This document shows positions 26,874 to 35,300 of a DNA stretch of 64,000 nt, in pieces (position 1 is the stretch's first letter; the number at the start of each line of letters is the position of its first letter). The position numbers and the translations under genes were made by a program. The stretch covers positions 14,631 through 78,630 of the forward strand of contig NZ_JBHSBN010000030.1 in NCBI RefSeq assembly GCF_042650605.1, read 5' to 3'. The notes under the pieces are model-generated. The model was not told the origin of the DNA, searched no databases, and saw only the letters and a program-made list of their open reading frames with translations. Origin of the DNA: Micromonospora_J zhanjiangensis (lineage in GTDB: Bacteria; Actinomycetota; Actinomycetes; Mycobacteriales; Micromonosporaceae).

Positions 26874-27485
26874 GTGCTCTTCGACATCACCCGCAACGAA
26901 TTCGTCGCGATCTTTGGCGAGGACCGGCTTGCGACCCTGCCCGCCGCCGCCTTCCCGGCAGCCGCCGCTGGCAGTGGCGGCGCCCGCCTCCTGCAGACCA
27001 TTGGCGTTCCCACCGGGACGCTCTGGCTGCGCGGGTCCGGCGAGGATGCCGGCCGGCTACCCCTCGTTCAGGACGTCGTCGACATCGAGGACTTCGTAGA
27101 CGCCCCGGCGGACGCGGGTGCCTGGTCCGTCATCGGTTGGCTGCTCAACGCCCACCTCGCCCTCGATCCGGGTACCGGCAGGGTGTACGCCGTCGACGCC
27201 GACGAGGAGACCGTGCAGGAACTCCACACGGACGTCTCCTCCCTCGTCCATGTCACCGCGCGGTTCCAGCGCCTGCTCGACGAGTTCAGCTTCATCGGCG
27301 GCGACGAAGAGGCCGGCTTCGAGCGACTGGAGCGCGAGGTCGAGCGGATCCGTCAGGAGACGAGCAGCCGTGACGCGCTCCCGTTCCGCGACGACGAGAC
27401 CGTCTGGGCAGTGGTCGCCGACGAGATCGCCGCAGGGCAACGCTTCACGGGCAACAGCCCGGGAGCCCGCTCCCTCTACGGCTGA
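26874..27485 (+). CDS. SUKH-4-like immunity protein
   Basis: About 203 residues from GTG 26874 (GGAG nine bases upstream; the frame is open back to GTG 26784). The layout is that of SUKH-4 proteins: LLQTIGVPTGTLWLR near residue 40, IGWLLNAHLALDPGTGRVYAVD in the middle (two pieces), then VHVTARFQRLLDEFSFI and a charged helical tail. SUKH-superfamily proteins neutralise nuclease and other toxins of polymorphic systems, or act as scaffolds. No cognate toxin is adjacent, so it may be an orphan immunity gene. Confidence 0.65.
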   Translation: MLFDITRNEFVAIFGEDRLATLPAAAFPAAAAGSGGARLLQTIGVPTGTLWLRGSGEDAGRLPLVQDVVDIEDFVDAPADAGAWSVIGWLLNAHLALDPGTGRVYAVDADEETVQELHTDVSSLVHVTARFQRLLDEFSFIGGDEEAGFERLEREVERIRQETSSRDALPFRDDETVWAVVADEIAAGQRFTGNSPGARSLYG

Positions 27486-27580
27486 CGGCTCCAAAACGGA
27501 TCGGACGCGGGCCACACGGCCGATACGGCCTGCCCGTCCGACGCCGCCGGACGCCCGTACGATCGTCCCGCCCCCGCTCC

Positions 27581-27676
27581 TCACCCCCGGATCAGCACTC
27601 CGACTCCGAGGCCTCCGACAACGGTGCCGGTGCCCCGGTCCCACCAACGCCGGGCGCGGGGCCGACGCATCCAGGC
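27581..27676 (-). pseudogene. LysE/RhtB-type exporter C-terminal remnant
   Basis: The minus strand reads MRRPRARRWWDRGTGTVVGG then LGVGVLIRG and a stop at 27583-27581. This resembles the C-terminal helix of LysE-family exporters (RRPRVRRxLDRxTGxVLxGLGVRVAL). A stop codon lies directly upstream in frame and no other part of the protein is present. Confidence 0.4.
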
Positions 27677-27761
27677 GGCCTAACGCCCTGGCCCGACCGC
27701 GGTGAGCGCGGTCAACGGGACAGCACAAGCAAAAGGGTGATGCCCGGTGGGCAGCCTGTGA

Positions 27762-27794
27762 GCCGGCGTCGACCTCGGCAAGACCCACCACCAC
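27762..27794 (+). mobile_element. IS110-type transposase remnant (very short)
   Basis: The frame AGVDLGKTHHH matches the start of IS110-family transposases (W-AGVD-x-GK-x-HHH, first Asp of the RuvC-like site). The similarity stops after these residues, so only a fragment about 33 bases long can be supported. It lies in the relic-rich gap between the SUKH-4 gene and the kinase gene. Confidence 0.3.
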
Positions 27795-27842
27795 GGTCAC
27801 ATGGAGGACTCCGTCGAGATCGTTTGGCTGACGGTAGGAGAT

Positions 27843-27890
27843 CTAACCCGACGCTGTGCTGGTGTCCGCAGGCCGACGACCTGCGGCTTT
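27843..27890 (+). repeat. 48-bp hairpin element, copy A
   Basis: These 48 bases align without gaps to 51871-51918 at about 40 identical positions. Both begin CTAACCCGA and end in the hairpin CCGCAGG...CCTGCGG followed by CTTT, which is terminator-like. Copy B is joined to a tRNA-Arg fragment. The pair lies 24,028 bases apart and brackets the Tc locus and the decayed toxin-immunity copy. Confidence 0.7.
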
Positions 27891-27942
27891 CCTCGCGCAT
27901 CGGGCTCCGAACACCCCTACACCGGTCCGCTATCCTCCGCCG

Positions 27943-28017
27943 ATGGCATCGAAGGGGACCGCCGCGCTGGAGGCGATGATCGAGGAAGCCACCGTCGACG
28001 CGACTGCTACGATTTCC
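27943..28017 (+). pseudogene. N-terminal fragment of a small hypothetical protein
   Basis: MASKGTAALEAMIEEATVDA is followed by unrelated sequence. It resembles the N-terminus of an actinomycete family that continues with an acidic (DEDEQ) segment, here absent. The fragment ends where the kinase gene begins, so a rearrangement probably fused the two. Recognised only by memory of similar proteins. Confidence 0.3.
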
Positions 28018-28018
28018 C

Positions 28019-28669
28019 ATGCCAGAAGGTCAGGAAGCGGAGACTTCTTGCATCAAGCGCAATTCCCCCTGTTTGCCAACCTTGCTGATCATCCGTGGGA
28101 ACAGCGGTAGTGGGAAGACGACCACCGCGCGGGAGGTCCGGCGTCGTTACGGCCGCGGCTGCGCCCTCATTGAGCAGGACTACCTGCGCAGGATCGTGCT
28201 GCGTGAGCATGACAGCAGTCGTACGGATCCGGTCGCGCCGGCGTTCATCGCCGCCACTGCCCGGACCGCCCTTGACCTGGGTTACCACGTGGTCCTGGAG
28301 GGCATCCTGCACACCGGCCGCTACGCGCCCGTGCTGCGGCGCCTCATCACCGACCATGCGGGGCCGGCACACGTCTTCTACCTCGACGTCTGCTTCGACG
28401 AGACCGTCCGCCGCCACCGCACCCGCGGCGAACCGATCGACGTCACGCCTGAGCAGATGCGCGACTGGTACGCCACCCTGGATCTGCTCGACGTCCCTGG
28501 GGAACGGGTCATCCCGGAGACCTCGACGTTCGAGCAGACCGTGGCCACCATCCTCACCACCAGCGGCCTCACCGACCGCCCGCCCCTGACGCCGTGCCCG
28601 AACCAGTGCCCGCACTGCGCGGCCGAGGCCCCGCCGGACATCTTCCCCGGCGCGGGCACATCGAGTTGA
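28019..28669 (+). CDS. P-loop kinase (zeta-toxin/AAA_33-like)
   Basis: 216 residues. The P-loop is GNSGSGKTT (G27 to T35), followed by LIEQDYLRRIVLREHD, a substrate-binding DYLRR-type motif, HVVLEGILHTGRYAPVL, and a lid segment rich in Arg (DETVRRHRTRGEPID). This is typical of small nucleotide or sugar kinases of the AAA_33/zeta group. The core usually starts at LLIIRGNSGSGKT, so the first 18 residues may come from the fused upstream fragment; TTG 28073 is an alternative start. Nudix and nucleotidyltransferase genes follow in the same direction. The C-terminus has two CxxC-like pairs (CPNQCPHC), possibly metal-binding. Confidence 0.7.
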   Translation: MPEGQEAETSCIKRNSPCLPTLLIIRGNSGSGKTTTAREVRRRYGRGCALIEQDYLRRIVLREHDSSRTDPVAPAFIAATARTALDLGYHVVLEGILHTGRYAPVLRRLITDHAGPAHVFYLDVCFDETVRRHRTRGEPIDVTPEQMRDWYATLDLLDVPGERVIPETSTFEQTVATILTTSGLTDRPPLTPCPNQCPHCAAEAPPDIFPGAGTSS

Positions 28670-28795
28670 TGAACCGGTGTGGCCTTCACCCACGCCCAGG
28701 GCTCACGCCGTCTGGCGCACCAGGAGACCATTGTCGGCCGGCCTGACCCGCACCGGTCGAGCCGAGGTCAGACGCACCACGGGGGAGAAGGCGCC

Positions 28796-29230
28796 GTGCC
28801 CGAGAAGGTGATCACCACCAAGGTCCTCTGCTACGTCGTGCGGGACGGGCATTTGCTCGTCTTCCGGCACACCGACTTCAGCTACGAAGAGGTAGGCATC
28901 CAGGTCCCGGGCGGCAGCGTCCGCCCGGGTGAGGACCCCGCGGACGCCGCAGTCCGCGAGGCCCGCGAAGAAACCGGACTCTTCGACTTCACCGTCGTGC
29001 GCAAGCTGGGGGAGATCGAGTACGACATCAGCCCGCTCCGATTCGAGATCCAGCGTCGTCACGTCTTCGAAATGGCGCTGCACGGGGCGACGCCCGACCG
29101 GTGGGCGAGTCAGGAAGACCACGACGGCGAGCACGAGCCCACCCGGTTCGAATGCTTCTGGATACCGCTACGAGCCGCGCACGTCCTGCAATCCGGCCAA
29201 GGGGCCCTCGTGAGCCGATTGTTCGACTGA
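28796..29230 (+). CDS. Nudix hydrolase
   Basis: 144 residues from GTG 28796, which has GGGGAGAAGG just upstream; an in-frame ATG at 28679 has no ribosome site. A perfect Nudix box G-x5-E-x7-REAREETGL begins in PGGSVRPGEDPADAAVREAR and provides the Mg-binding glutamates. Nudix enzymes hydrolyse nucleoside diphosphates linked to another moiety; the substrate here is unknown. It follows the kinase and precedes the nucleotidyltransferase, with short gaps suggesting a common transcript. Confidence 0.9.
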   Translation: MPEKVITTKVLCYVVRDGHLLVFRHTDFSYEEVGIQVPGGSVRPGEDPADAAVREAREETGLFDFTVVRKLGEIEYDISPLRFEIQRRHVFEMALHGATPDRWASQEDHDGEHEPTRFECFWIPLRAAHVLQSGQGALVSRLFD

Positions 29231-29264
29231 CCAGGAACCCGACAACGGCAACCAGGAGAAACAC

Positions 29265-29834
29265 ATGCGGAACGACGAACTGCGGGACCTGGTCCGGCGC
29301 AGCCCGTGGCTGATCCGGGCGCTGGGCGTCGTCCGGGACTCCGGTCTGCCGGACGCCTGGATCGGCGCCGGAGCCATCCGCGACCTCGTCTGGGGCGTGC
29401 GGTACGGCCATGGGTTCGACCCGTCATCGGTGCGGGACGTCGACGTCGTCTTCCTCGACCCGGCGGACCTGAGCCGCGACAACGACGACCGGGCCACCCG
29501 CCGGCTGGCAGCGGCCTGGCCGGAGCCGCCGTGGGAGGCGAAGAACCAGGCCGCCGTGCACACCTGGTATCCGGCCAAATTCGGCGGCGGCCCGGTGACA
29601 CCGTTGCGCAGCATCGCCGCCGCGGTCGCCACCTGGCCCGAGTACGCCACCGCCGTAGCCGTACGCCTCGACCCGCACGACCACATCGCCGTCTGCGCGC
29701 CGCACGGCCTCGACGATCTCCTCGACGGCGTGTGGCGGCGCAACCCGACCAGGGTCAGCCCGCAGATTTCCCGACAACGACTCGCCCGCCACCGCCCCGC
29801 CGAACGCTGGCCCGGCGTCCGCGTCGAGATCTGA
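29265..29834 (+). CDS. Nucleotidyltransferase-family protein (COG3575/DUF925 type)
   Basis: 189 residues. WIGAGAIRDLVWGVRYG followed by VRDVDVVFLDP gives the G-[GS]-x-RD...D-x-D pattern of the nucleotidyltransferase fold, with metal-binding Asp residues in DVDVVF. Later segments (KNQAAVHTWYPAKFG, PLRSIAAAVATWPEYATAVAVRL) match this small family of stand-alone transferases. The ATG follows CAGGAG. It ends the kinase-Nudix-transferase run; nothing in the sequence tells its substrate. Confidence 0.75.
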   Translation: MRNDELRDLVRRSPWLIRALGVVRDSGLPDAWIGAGAIRDLVWGVRYGHGFDPSSVRDVDVVFLDPADLSRDNDDRATRRLAAAWPEPPWEAKNQAAVHTWYPAKFGGGPVTPLRSIAAAVATWPEYATAVAVRLDPHDHIAVCAPHGLDDLLDGVWRRNPTRVSPQISRQRLARHRPAERWPGVRVEI

Positions 29835-29974
29835 GCCAGCGCTCAAAGCCCGCAGAGCGATACCGGCAAGGCCTGTGATCTTGGGTCAGGAGCCGTTCGG
29901 TACCGCGGCTTCGTCACGAAGTGAGCAACCGAGACCGACGGTTCCGTCGGATCGGGCGGTACGGTAAGCGCCGA

Positions 29975-30370
29975 CTGAAACGGCGGGTTTGGAAATGATC
30001 TGGCAAGGCCGAGAGGGTATGCGAATTCATGCATGTTGTCGACCCATGCGTCGGCGGGCTCGCCTTCCTGGTCGGCGTACGTCAGCCGGGTCTTGGAGCC
30101 TCGATCAGGGAAGGCCTCGAGGTGATTGAGTGCGAATCCGGCCGGACGCCACTCGTCCTCGCTGTGGGGCACGCTTTCCGGGTGGTCGTGGAGAAAGTCC
30201 ACGAGATGGCCGTCGCGTTCCCGTGAGTAGCCGATCCGATCAAGCTTGTAAATCCGAGTATGTTGGTGTCGTCGGCGGTGGTGAGTACCGCGTCTTGCCA
30301 CGGCAGAAGGACGCCGGGCCCGAGCTCGAAGGGGAAGATCGCCTCCCACCAGCACACCTCCTCAAGTGGA
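29975..30370 (-). pseudogene. Truncated, frameshifted copy of the putative immunity gene
   Basis: About 95% nucleotide identity by eye to the genes at 52004-52759 and 52771-53520. The start (MCWWEAIFPFELGPGVLLPW) is intact in one frame, then a one-base loss near 30256 shifts the rest (YKLDRIGYSRERDG ... EFAYPLGLARSFPNPPF) into another, and the copy ends abruptly near 29975, about half-way through the protein. Its 5' part resembles the 52004 gene (AAGCTTGTAAATCCGA), its 3' part the 52771 gene (GGAAATGATCTGGC), so it is a mosaic of the two paralogues. Confidence 0.8.
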
Positions 30371-30424
30371 ATGGGAGCAGCTCGGCTGGATAATGACTGT
30401 CACTGCACCATGACTGAGATCGCC

Positions 30425-30873
30425 TTAATGGATAGTAGGTGGCGCTGCGTCCAGGACTACTCCGCACTCGTCGACCTGTGACCCGATCAATGGGGTCCCA
30501 GGGCTGACCCGCCACGCGCCACCGAGAGCGAGTGCGACCTCGCGTATCGGCCTTAGGAACGAGTTGAGGCGTCCGCCATTCGCCGCGGCTAGCACCCGGT
30601 TGTCCAGCACGGCGTCGGCTTCGGCGAAGGAGTCCGCGTGGGACCATGCCGTTGTCCAGGGTAGCCAGATGTCCGTCGAGAGCAGAAAGCTGGTTTCGAC
30701 CGTGCTCGGTGTCGGCGGATCCATCCGTCGGGCAGCCACTCGTCGGTGCCGAGAGCATTGCCTGGGTGGCTCCGGATGTACTCTGTGAGGTCTCCGTCCT
30801 GCTCGCGCGCGTAGCCGACGTCGGCAATGGCGTCCACCCGGAAAATGTCCGTCGCCTCGGCTGCCTTGAGTAC
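30425..30873 (-). pseudogene. Second diverged copy of the putative immunity gene, broken
   Basis: Two frames give the family: VLKAAEATDIFRVDAIADVG ... GTDEWLPDGW matches the N-terminal half of the 52-kb immunity proteins, and STDIWLPWTTAWSHADSF ... LDNRVLAAANGGRLNSFL matches their C-terminal half. The halves are in different frames and the first 40 or so residues are missing. It joins directly at 30873/30874 to a toxin-gene fragment, with part of each lost. Confidence 0.7.
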
Positions 30874-31604
30874 GGGTTCGGGAAGACCATCGGTGGGGTT
30901 GTGAAGGTGCCGCCGACGGGCAGGTTGACCGGGATGTTCACTTGGGTCATGCCGGGGGTGGCTTGTGCGTAGAGGATTCCGGTGCCGGGGGCGGTGCCAC
31001 TGTTGGTGATCGTGACGGTCCAGTTGCACATGGGTGCGCGGCAGTCGGGTGCGTTGATGGTCAGGTCGAATGTGGCGTATCCCGGTTTGACGTTTCGCTG
31101 TGCGGTTGGTCCCGCCCCCGGTGACGCGGACGACGCGCCGGCCGAAGCCGCGGGGCTCGCTTCGGGCAGGACCTTCGCCACTGATACCTGGGTGCCGTTG
31201 GCGGTCTCCGATCCGGCGGGTTCGGGTGTGATGGCGACGTATGGAGGGATGGCGATCGGATCGTGGCGGGCCGGCACGACTGCGGGTGACGGGCCGGAGA
31301 CGTCTGGTCTGGCGCGGTCGGCCGGGACGAGGCCGGCGGACCGGTTGTCGTCGTTGTCGTGGTAGGTAGCGGGTTGGGTCACCAGGGTCGGGTCGAGTGG
31401 TCCGCCGAGCCAGCGCAGTTTCCGGTCGCCGTCGGTGTCGAACAGTGCGGTCCAGTCGCCGGAGACGACGGTACGGACCTTGTCGTCGTTGTCTTCGGTG
31501 GGCTCGTCGTTGCGGCGGGCCGCGTGGGCGAGCGACTCCACCCGTCGGGCGAGGGCGGTCGGGTTGAGGATGGCGGCGATGTCGAATGGGAAGGCGACTC
31601 CGGG
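30874..31604 (-). pseudogene. Internal fragment of a polymorphic-toxin gene
   Basis: This segment is a clear copy of bases 54372-55105 of the toxin gene: VAFPFDIAAILNPTALARRV, VRTVVSGDWTALFDTDGDRK, LRWLGGPLDP and NLPVGGTFTTPPMVFPNP all have close counterparts there. It lacks the N-terminal membrane anchor and the C-terminal toxin domain. At 31604/31605 it is fused in frame to a transposase fragment and at 30874 it joins an immunity fragment. Confidence 0.85.
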
Positions 31605-32315
31605 GTACACACCGATCGTGGTGGCGACCTGAACCACATAGGACAGCCCGCGTTCAGCGAGGCCGTGGCGGAACTCGCCGCTGTCGCCGTACCCGGCGTC
31701 GGCCACGATCAACGGCGGTCGCATGCCCCACCCGATGGCCTCGTCGATCATGTCCAACCCGAGACGCCACTTCTCCCGGTGCCCGACGTCGTCGGGGATC
31801 CCGGCCCGTGCACGCCGCCGCCCGACGTCCGCCACGGCGGCCGGCGAGGCGGGATCCCACGACTCGGGCAGGAACAGCCGCCAATCAACCGGACACGACG
31901 CGGTGTCGGTGACCAGGTTCAGACTCACCCCGATCTGACAGTTGGTGACCTTGCCCGCCGTGCCGGTGTACTGCCGGGCCACACCCGGCGACGCGGTCCC
32001 GCACTTGAGCCAGCCCGTGTCATCGAGAGCCCACGCCGCCGGCGTGATCACCTCATCCATCCGCAGCGCCAGGCGTCGACGCACCGGCGTCACGTCCCAC
32101 GGACTGTTCGTCACGAAGTGGTTCAACGCCTGATCGTGCACACCCGGCAGGCGGCCCGCCATCGGCTGGATCGACTTACGCCGCCCGTCCAGCATCAATC
32201 CGTGCAGATACTGTCCGGCCCGGTCCTGCCATCCAGCCCGGGTCAACGACCCGAACACGTCGCCGGTGAAATCGGCCAGATCGGCGTGAAGGCGCTCCAC
32301 TTCCCGAACATCCAC
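31605..32315 (-). mobile_element. IS701-type transposase, C-terminally truncated
   Basis: About 237 residues from GTG 32315 (DVREVERLHADLADFTGDVF) match the N-terminal two thirds of IS701/IS4-group DDE transposases: MAGRLPGVHDQALNHFVTNS, DDTGWLKCGTASPGVARQYT (first catalytic Asp) and PLIVADAGYGDSGEFR (second Asp). The C-terminal third, with the catalytic Glu, is replaced in frame at 31604 by toxin-gene sequence. No terminal inverted repeats were identified. The 70 bases between it and the Tc gene stop codon are AT-rich and may hold an old IS end. Confidence 0.8.
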
Positions 32316-32383
32316 ATCGGAGCCAACGAGCCAACAAACCCATAGCTCATGAACTATACCAAAACGTGACAAAATACTACTAG

Positions 32384-35300
32384 CTAATCTCCCAGATACT
32401 TCCATTGCAGTCTGTTGATGAAGGCGGCGCGCCGGGCTCCTCCCGCGTTCCAGTCGTTGTTCGGATCCAGCGCGCCGCCCTGACCGTGGCACATCGCGCA
32501 GAATGGATTGACGTTCTCTCCGTTGCGGAATCGCTGCATGTTCCGCTCCGCCAACACCGGGTCGATGGCGACCCACCCGCGAGGTCGCATCTCGTAGACC
32601 ATGATGGGCGCGGCGATGATCAGACCGACGCCGGACGCGGCTGCCCCCGCCTCCGCCAGGCCCACCGACCCGAACGCTGCCCCACCGATCTCCATCCCGC
32701 CGCCGACGAGACTGGCGGTCCCGCTGGTGACCTTCCCGGCGGTGACGATGCCCGGGTCTCGCTCAGTGTCGATGCTGGCGAGCATGAACGCGCCACCCGC
32801 GAAGTTCAGCGCGCCCGCGCCGCCGGCGAACCAACGCGCCGACGGAGTCATCATGAGCTCCGGGGCCGCCGGAACCGGACCCGGCGCCGTTCGGCCCGTT
32901 ATGGTGGTCAACGGTGATCCGTGGACGCCGTACTTGGGATTGATCACGCCTCCGCCGTACTTGAGGTCCCCGATCAGGTCGGCGGTGCCACCGGAGATGT
33001 TGTCGCCCACGCTGATCGTCGTTCCGGGCCGGGCGACCATGATGTCGATATTGTTTGCCCCGCGCGGTCCGCCAGGTGTGCCGCCGATCTGCGTGACGAC
33101 GCCGTTCACCACCCGCACTTCCGAATAGATGGACTCCGAGCCCAGGAATCCAAGCTGCTGCATCTCGTCGAGGACGTTCGTCGCGCGGGCGTGCGCAGCC
33201 GTTCCGAACGGGCTGGCAGAGCGGGGGTTGAACGTCGGCGGCCGGACGGCCCCGGTCTCGAAGCCGGCTTGGGCGTGCAAGAAGGTCAGGAGGTCTTCAA
33301 TCGAGTTCGTCGCCTGCGCTGCGGTCGCAACCGAGGCGGACGGAGCGGCGGAGCGCAGCAGGTTGCCGGCCAAGGACAGTCCCGCACCGGAGCCGGAAGA
33401 ACTGGAGGACGAGAGGGCGCCAGGCGGCGGCAGGTTGCGCTCAGCCGCCGGGAGCGACTGCTGCAGGGCCTCCTCACGCGCGGTCGGCTGCGTGGGGTCG
33501 ATGCACGACTGCACTGCCGGGTCACAGTTCGTGCCCGTCGGGTCGCCATACCTGACCGGATTGTTCCGGCCGTAGGAGTAGAGGTTCACCCCGTCGGCCA
33601 TCCCCTCGGGGTCGGCGCTCGTCCACCGTCCCAGCCACGGCGCGCAGTACCTCGCCCCGTGGTAATAGAAGCCGCTCTCCTCGTCCCGCTCCTTGCCCGT
33701 GTAGCGGTACCGCTTCGGCGTCTCGGTCCGGCTGCGTACGGCTTGACAGGTCGTGGAGCCGTACGGCGAGTACTCCTCGTAGGAGATGATCTGGGCGTGG
33801 TCGTCCAACTCGAGCCTGGTCGAGCCGAGGTGGTCGCCGTACTGGAACCGGATGAGACGTTCCGGTGCCTTGTCGTCGCCCGCGCGGTCGAGCGTGCGCG
33901 TCTCGACGAGCGCCAGGCGCCCGGTGTCGTCCATCACGTGCAGCGTCTCCCGCGCGAAGGTCGGCGTCCGCTCGCTGGCGGGTCCCTCGCTCCTGCGGAA
34001 CACCTCGAACCCGCCGAGATAGAGGCGCTCCTCGACCAGGGCCGCTGACTTCTCCCAGACCTTGCGCACGCGCTGGCCGGCGGAGTCGTAGACGTAGTAC
34101 GCCCTTCCCCCGCCGCCGAGATCCGTCTCGTGCAGTTGGTCCTTGTAATCCCAGCGCATGTTCGGCGCCGGCGAGCCGGCGCCGAGGTGGGGCATCCGCA
34201 GCATGTTGCCGTGCGCGTCGTAACCATCGGCGCCGCTGCTGTACGTCTCGGTCGTCGCCCCGATGCGGGTACTGGTCAGGCGGTTGCTCCGCCGCCCGGG
34301 TTCGAGCTGGCTCGGCTCGTCGTAGGCGTAGGTCCTCGTCCAGCCGGAAAGGGTCGGATCACTGCTACGGTGCCGCATCGAGAGAATGTTGCCGGCGACG
34401 TCGTACGCGTAGCGTTCGCGATAGTTGCCCATGGCCTTGCCGTCGTTGGGGTGCGGCAGGCCGATGCGCCGCGCGTCGTCGAAGGAGTACGGCGTCGGCG
34501 CGCCCGCCTGCCCCACGTGCTCGCGCCCGGTGCCCTCGATGAGCCGGTAGATGGCGTCGTACGTGTATTCCGCGCTCGGCTCCACCCGGGTGTTGCGGAA
34601 GTACACCGTTTGCTGCGCCTCGTCGCGGATGTGGGTGATGTTGCCCTTCGGGTCGTAGCTGTAGTGCAGGTTCTGCACCTGGCAGCCGGGCCACCCGGCC
34701 GGCGGCGGCTGCCGGCAGTCGCCCGGGAAGGCGGCGGCGTCGCGGCTCGTGCGCAGGTGCGTGAGGCGGAAGGTCAGCAGGTCGTAGGTGTACGCCGTCG
34801 TGGCGCCGTTGCCGTAGGTGATCCGCAGCCGCTGACCCTTGGCGTCGTAGTCGATGTCCGTCACCGCGTGCAGGTCGGCCGTGGCGGGGTCGAGCAGGTC
34901 ATCCGGCTCGGCACGCTGGTCGAGCCAGGCATCCACCCGCTCCAGCAGGTTGGCCTCGTTGTACCCGTGCTGAACGACGTTGATTCCCACCCCCGGCGCG
35001 TCGCTGTGCGGGGCGATCGACTGGGTCACCCGGTTGAGGGCGTCGTAGCGGGTGTGCGCGGTGTACGTCTGCGATTCCAGCGGCACCTCGCCGGACCAGT
35101 CCAGCGGGGTCCGGTACTCCAGCGCCAGCCGGCGGCGGCTGCGCAGCAGGTTGCCCTTCACGTCGTAGCGGTCGCTGGTGACGACGCCCGCCTGGTCGGC
35201 GAGTTCTGCCACCTTGCCGCGCAGGTTGTCGTCTTCGGCGTTCGGGCGCGCCTCGCCGTAGACGTTCCGCGCGACGACGCTCTCCGGATCTGCCGCCGCG

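Noticed and set aside
29843..30355. 170-codon minus-strand gene
   Set aside because: Starts out of frame in the immunity relic and only its middle part matches the family; explained by the frameshift near 30256.
30240..32576. A single 778-residue gene
   Set aside because: Its parts belong to an IS701 transposase, a toxin fragment and out-of-frame immunity sequence; the first 87 codons overlap the end of the Tc gene. Treated as a chimera of relics.
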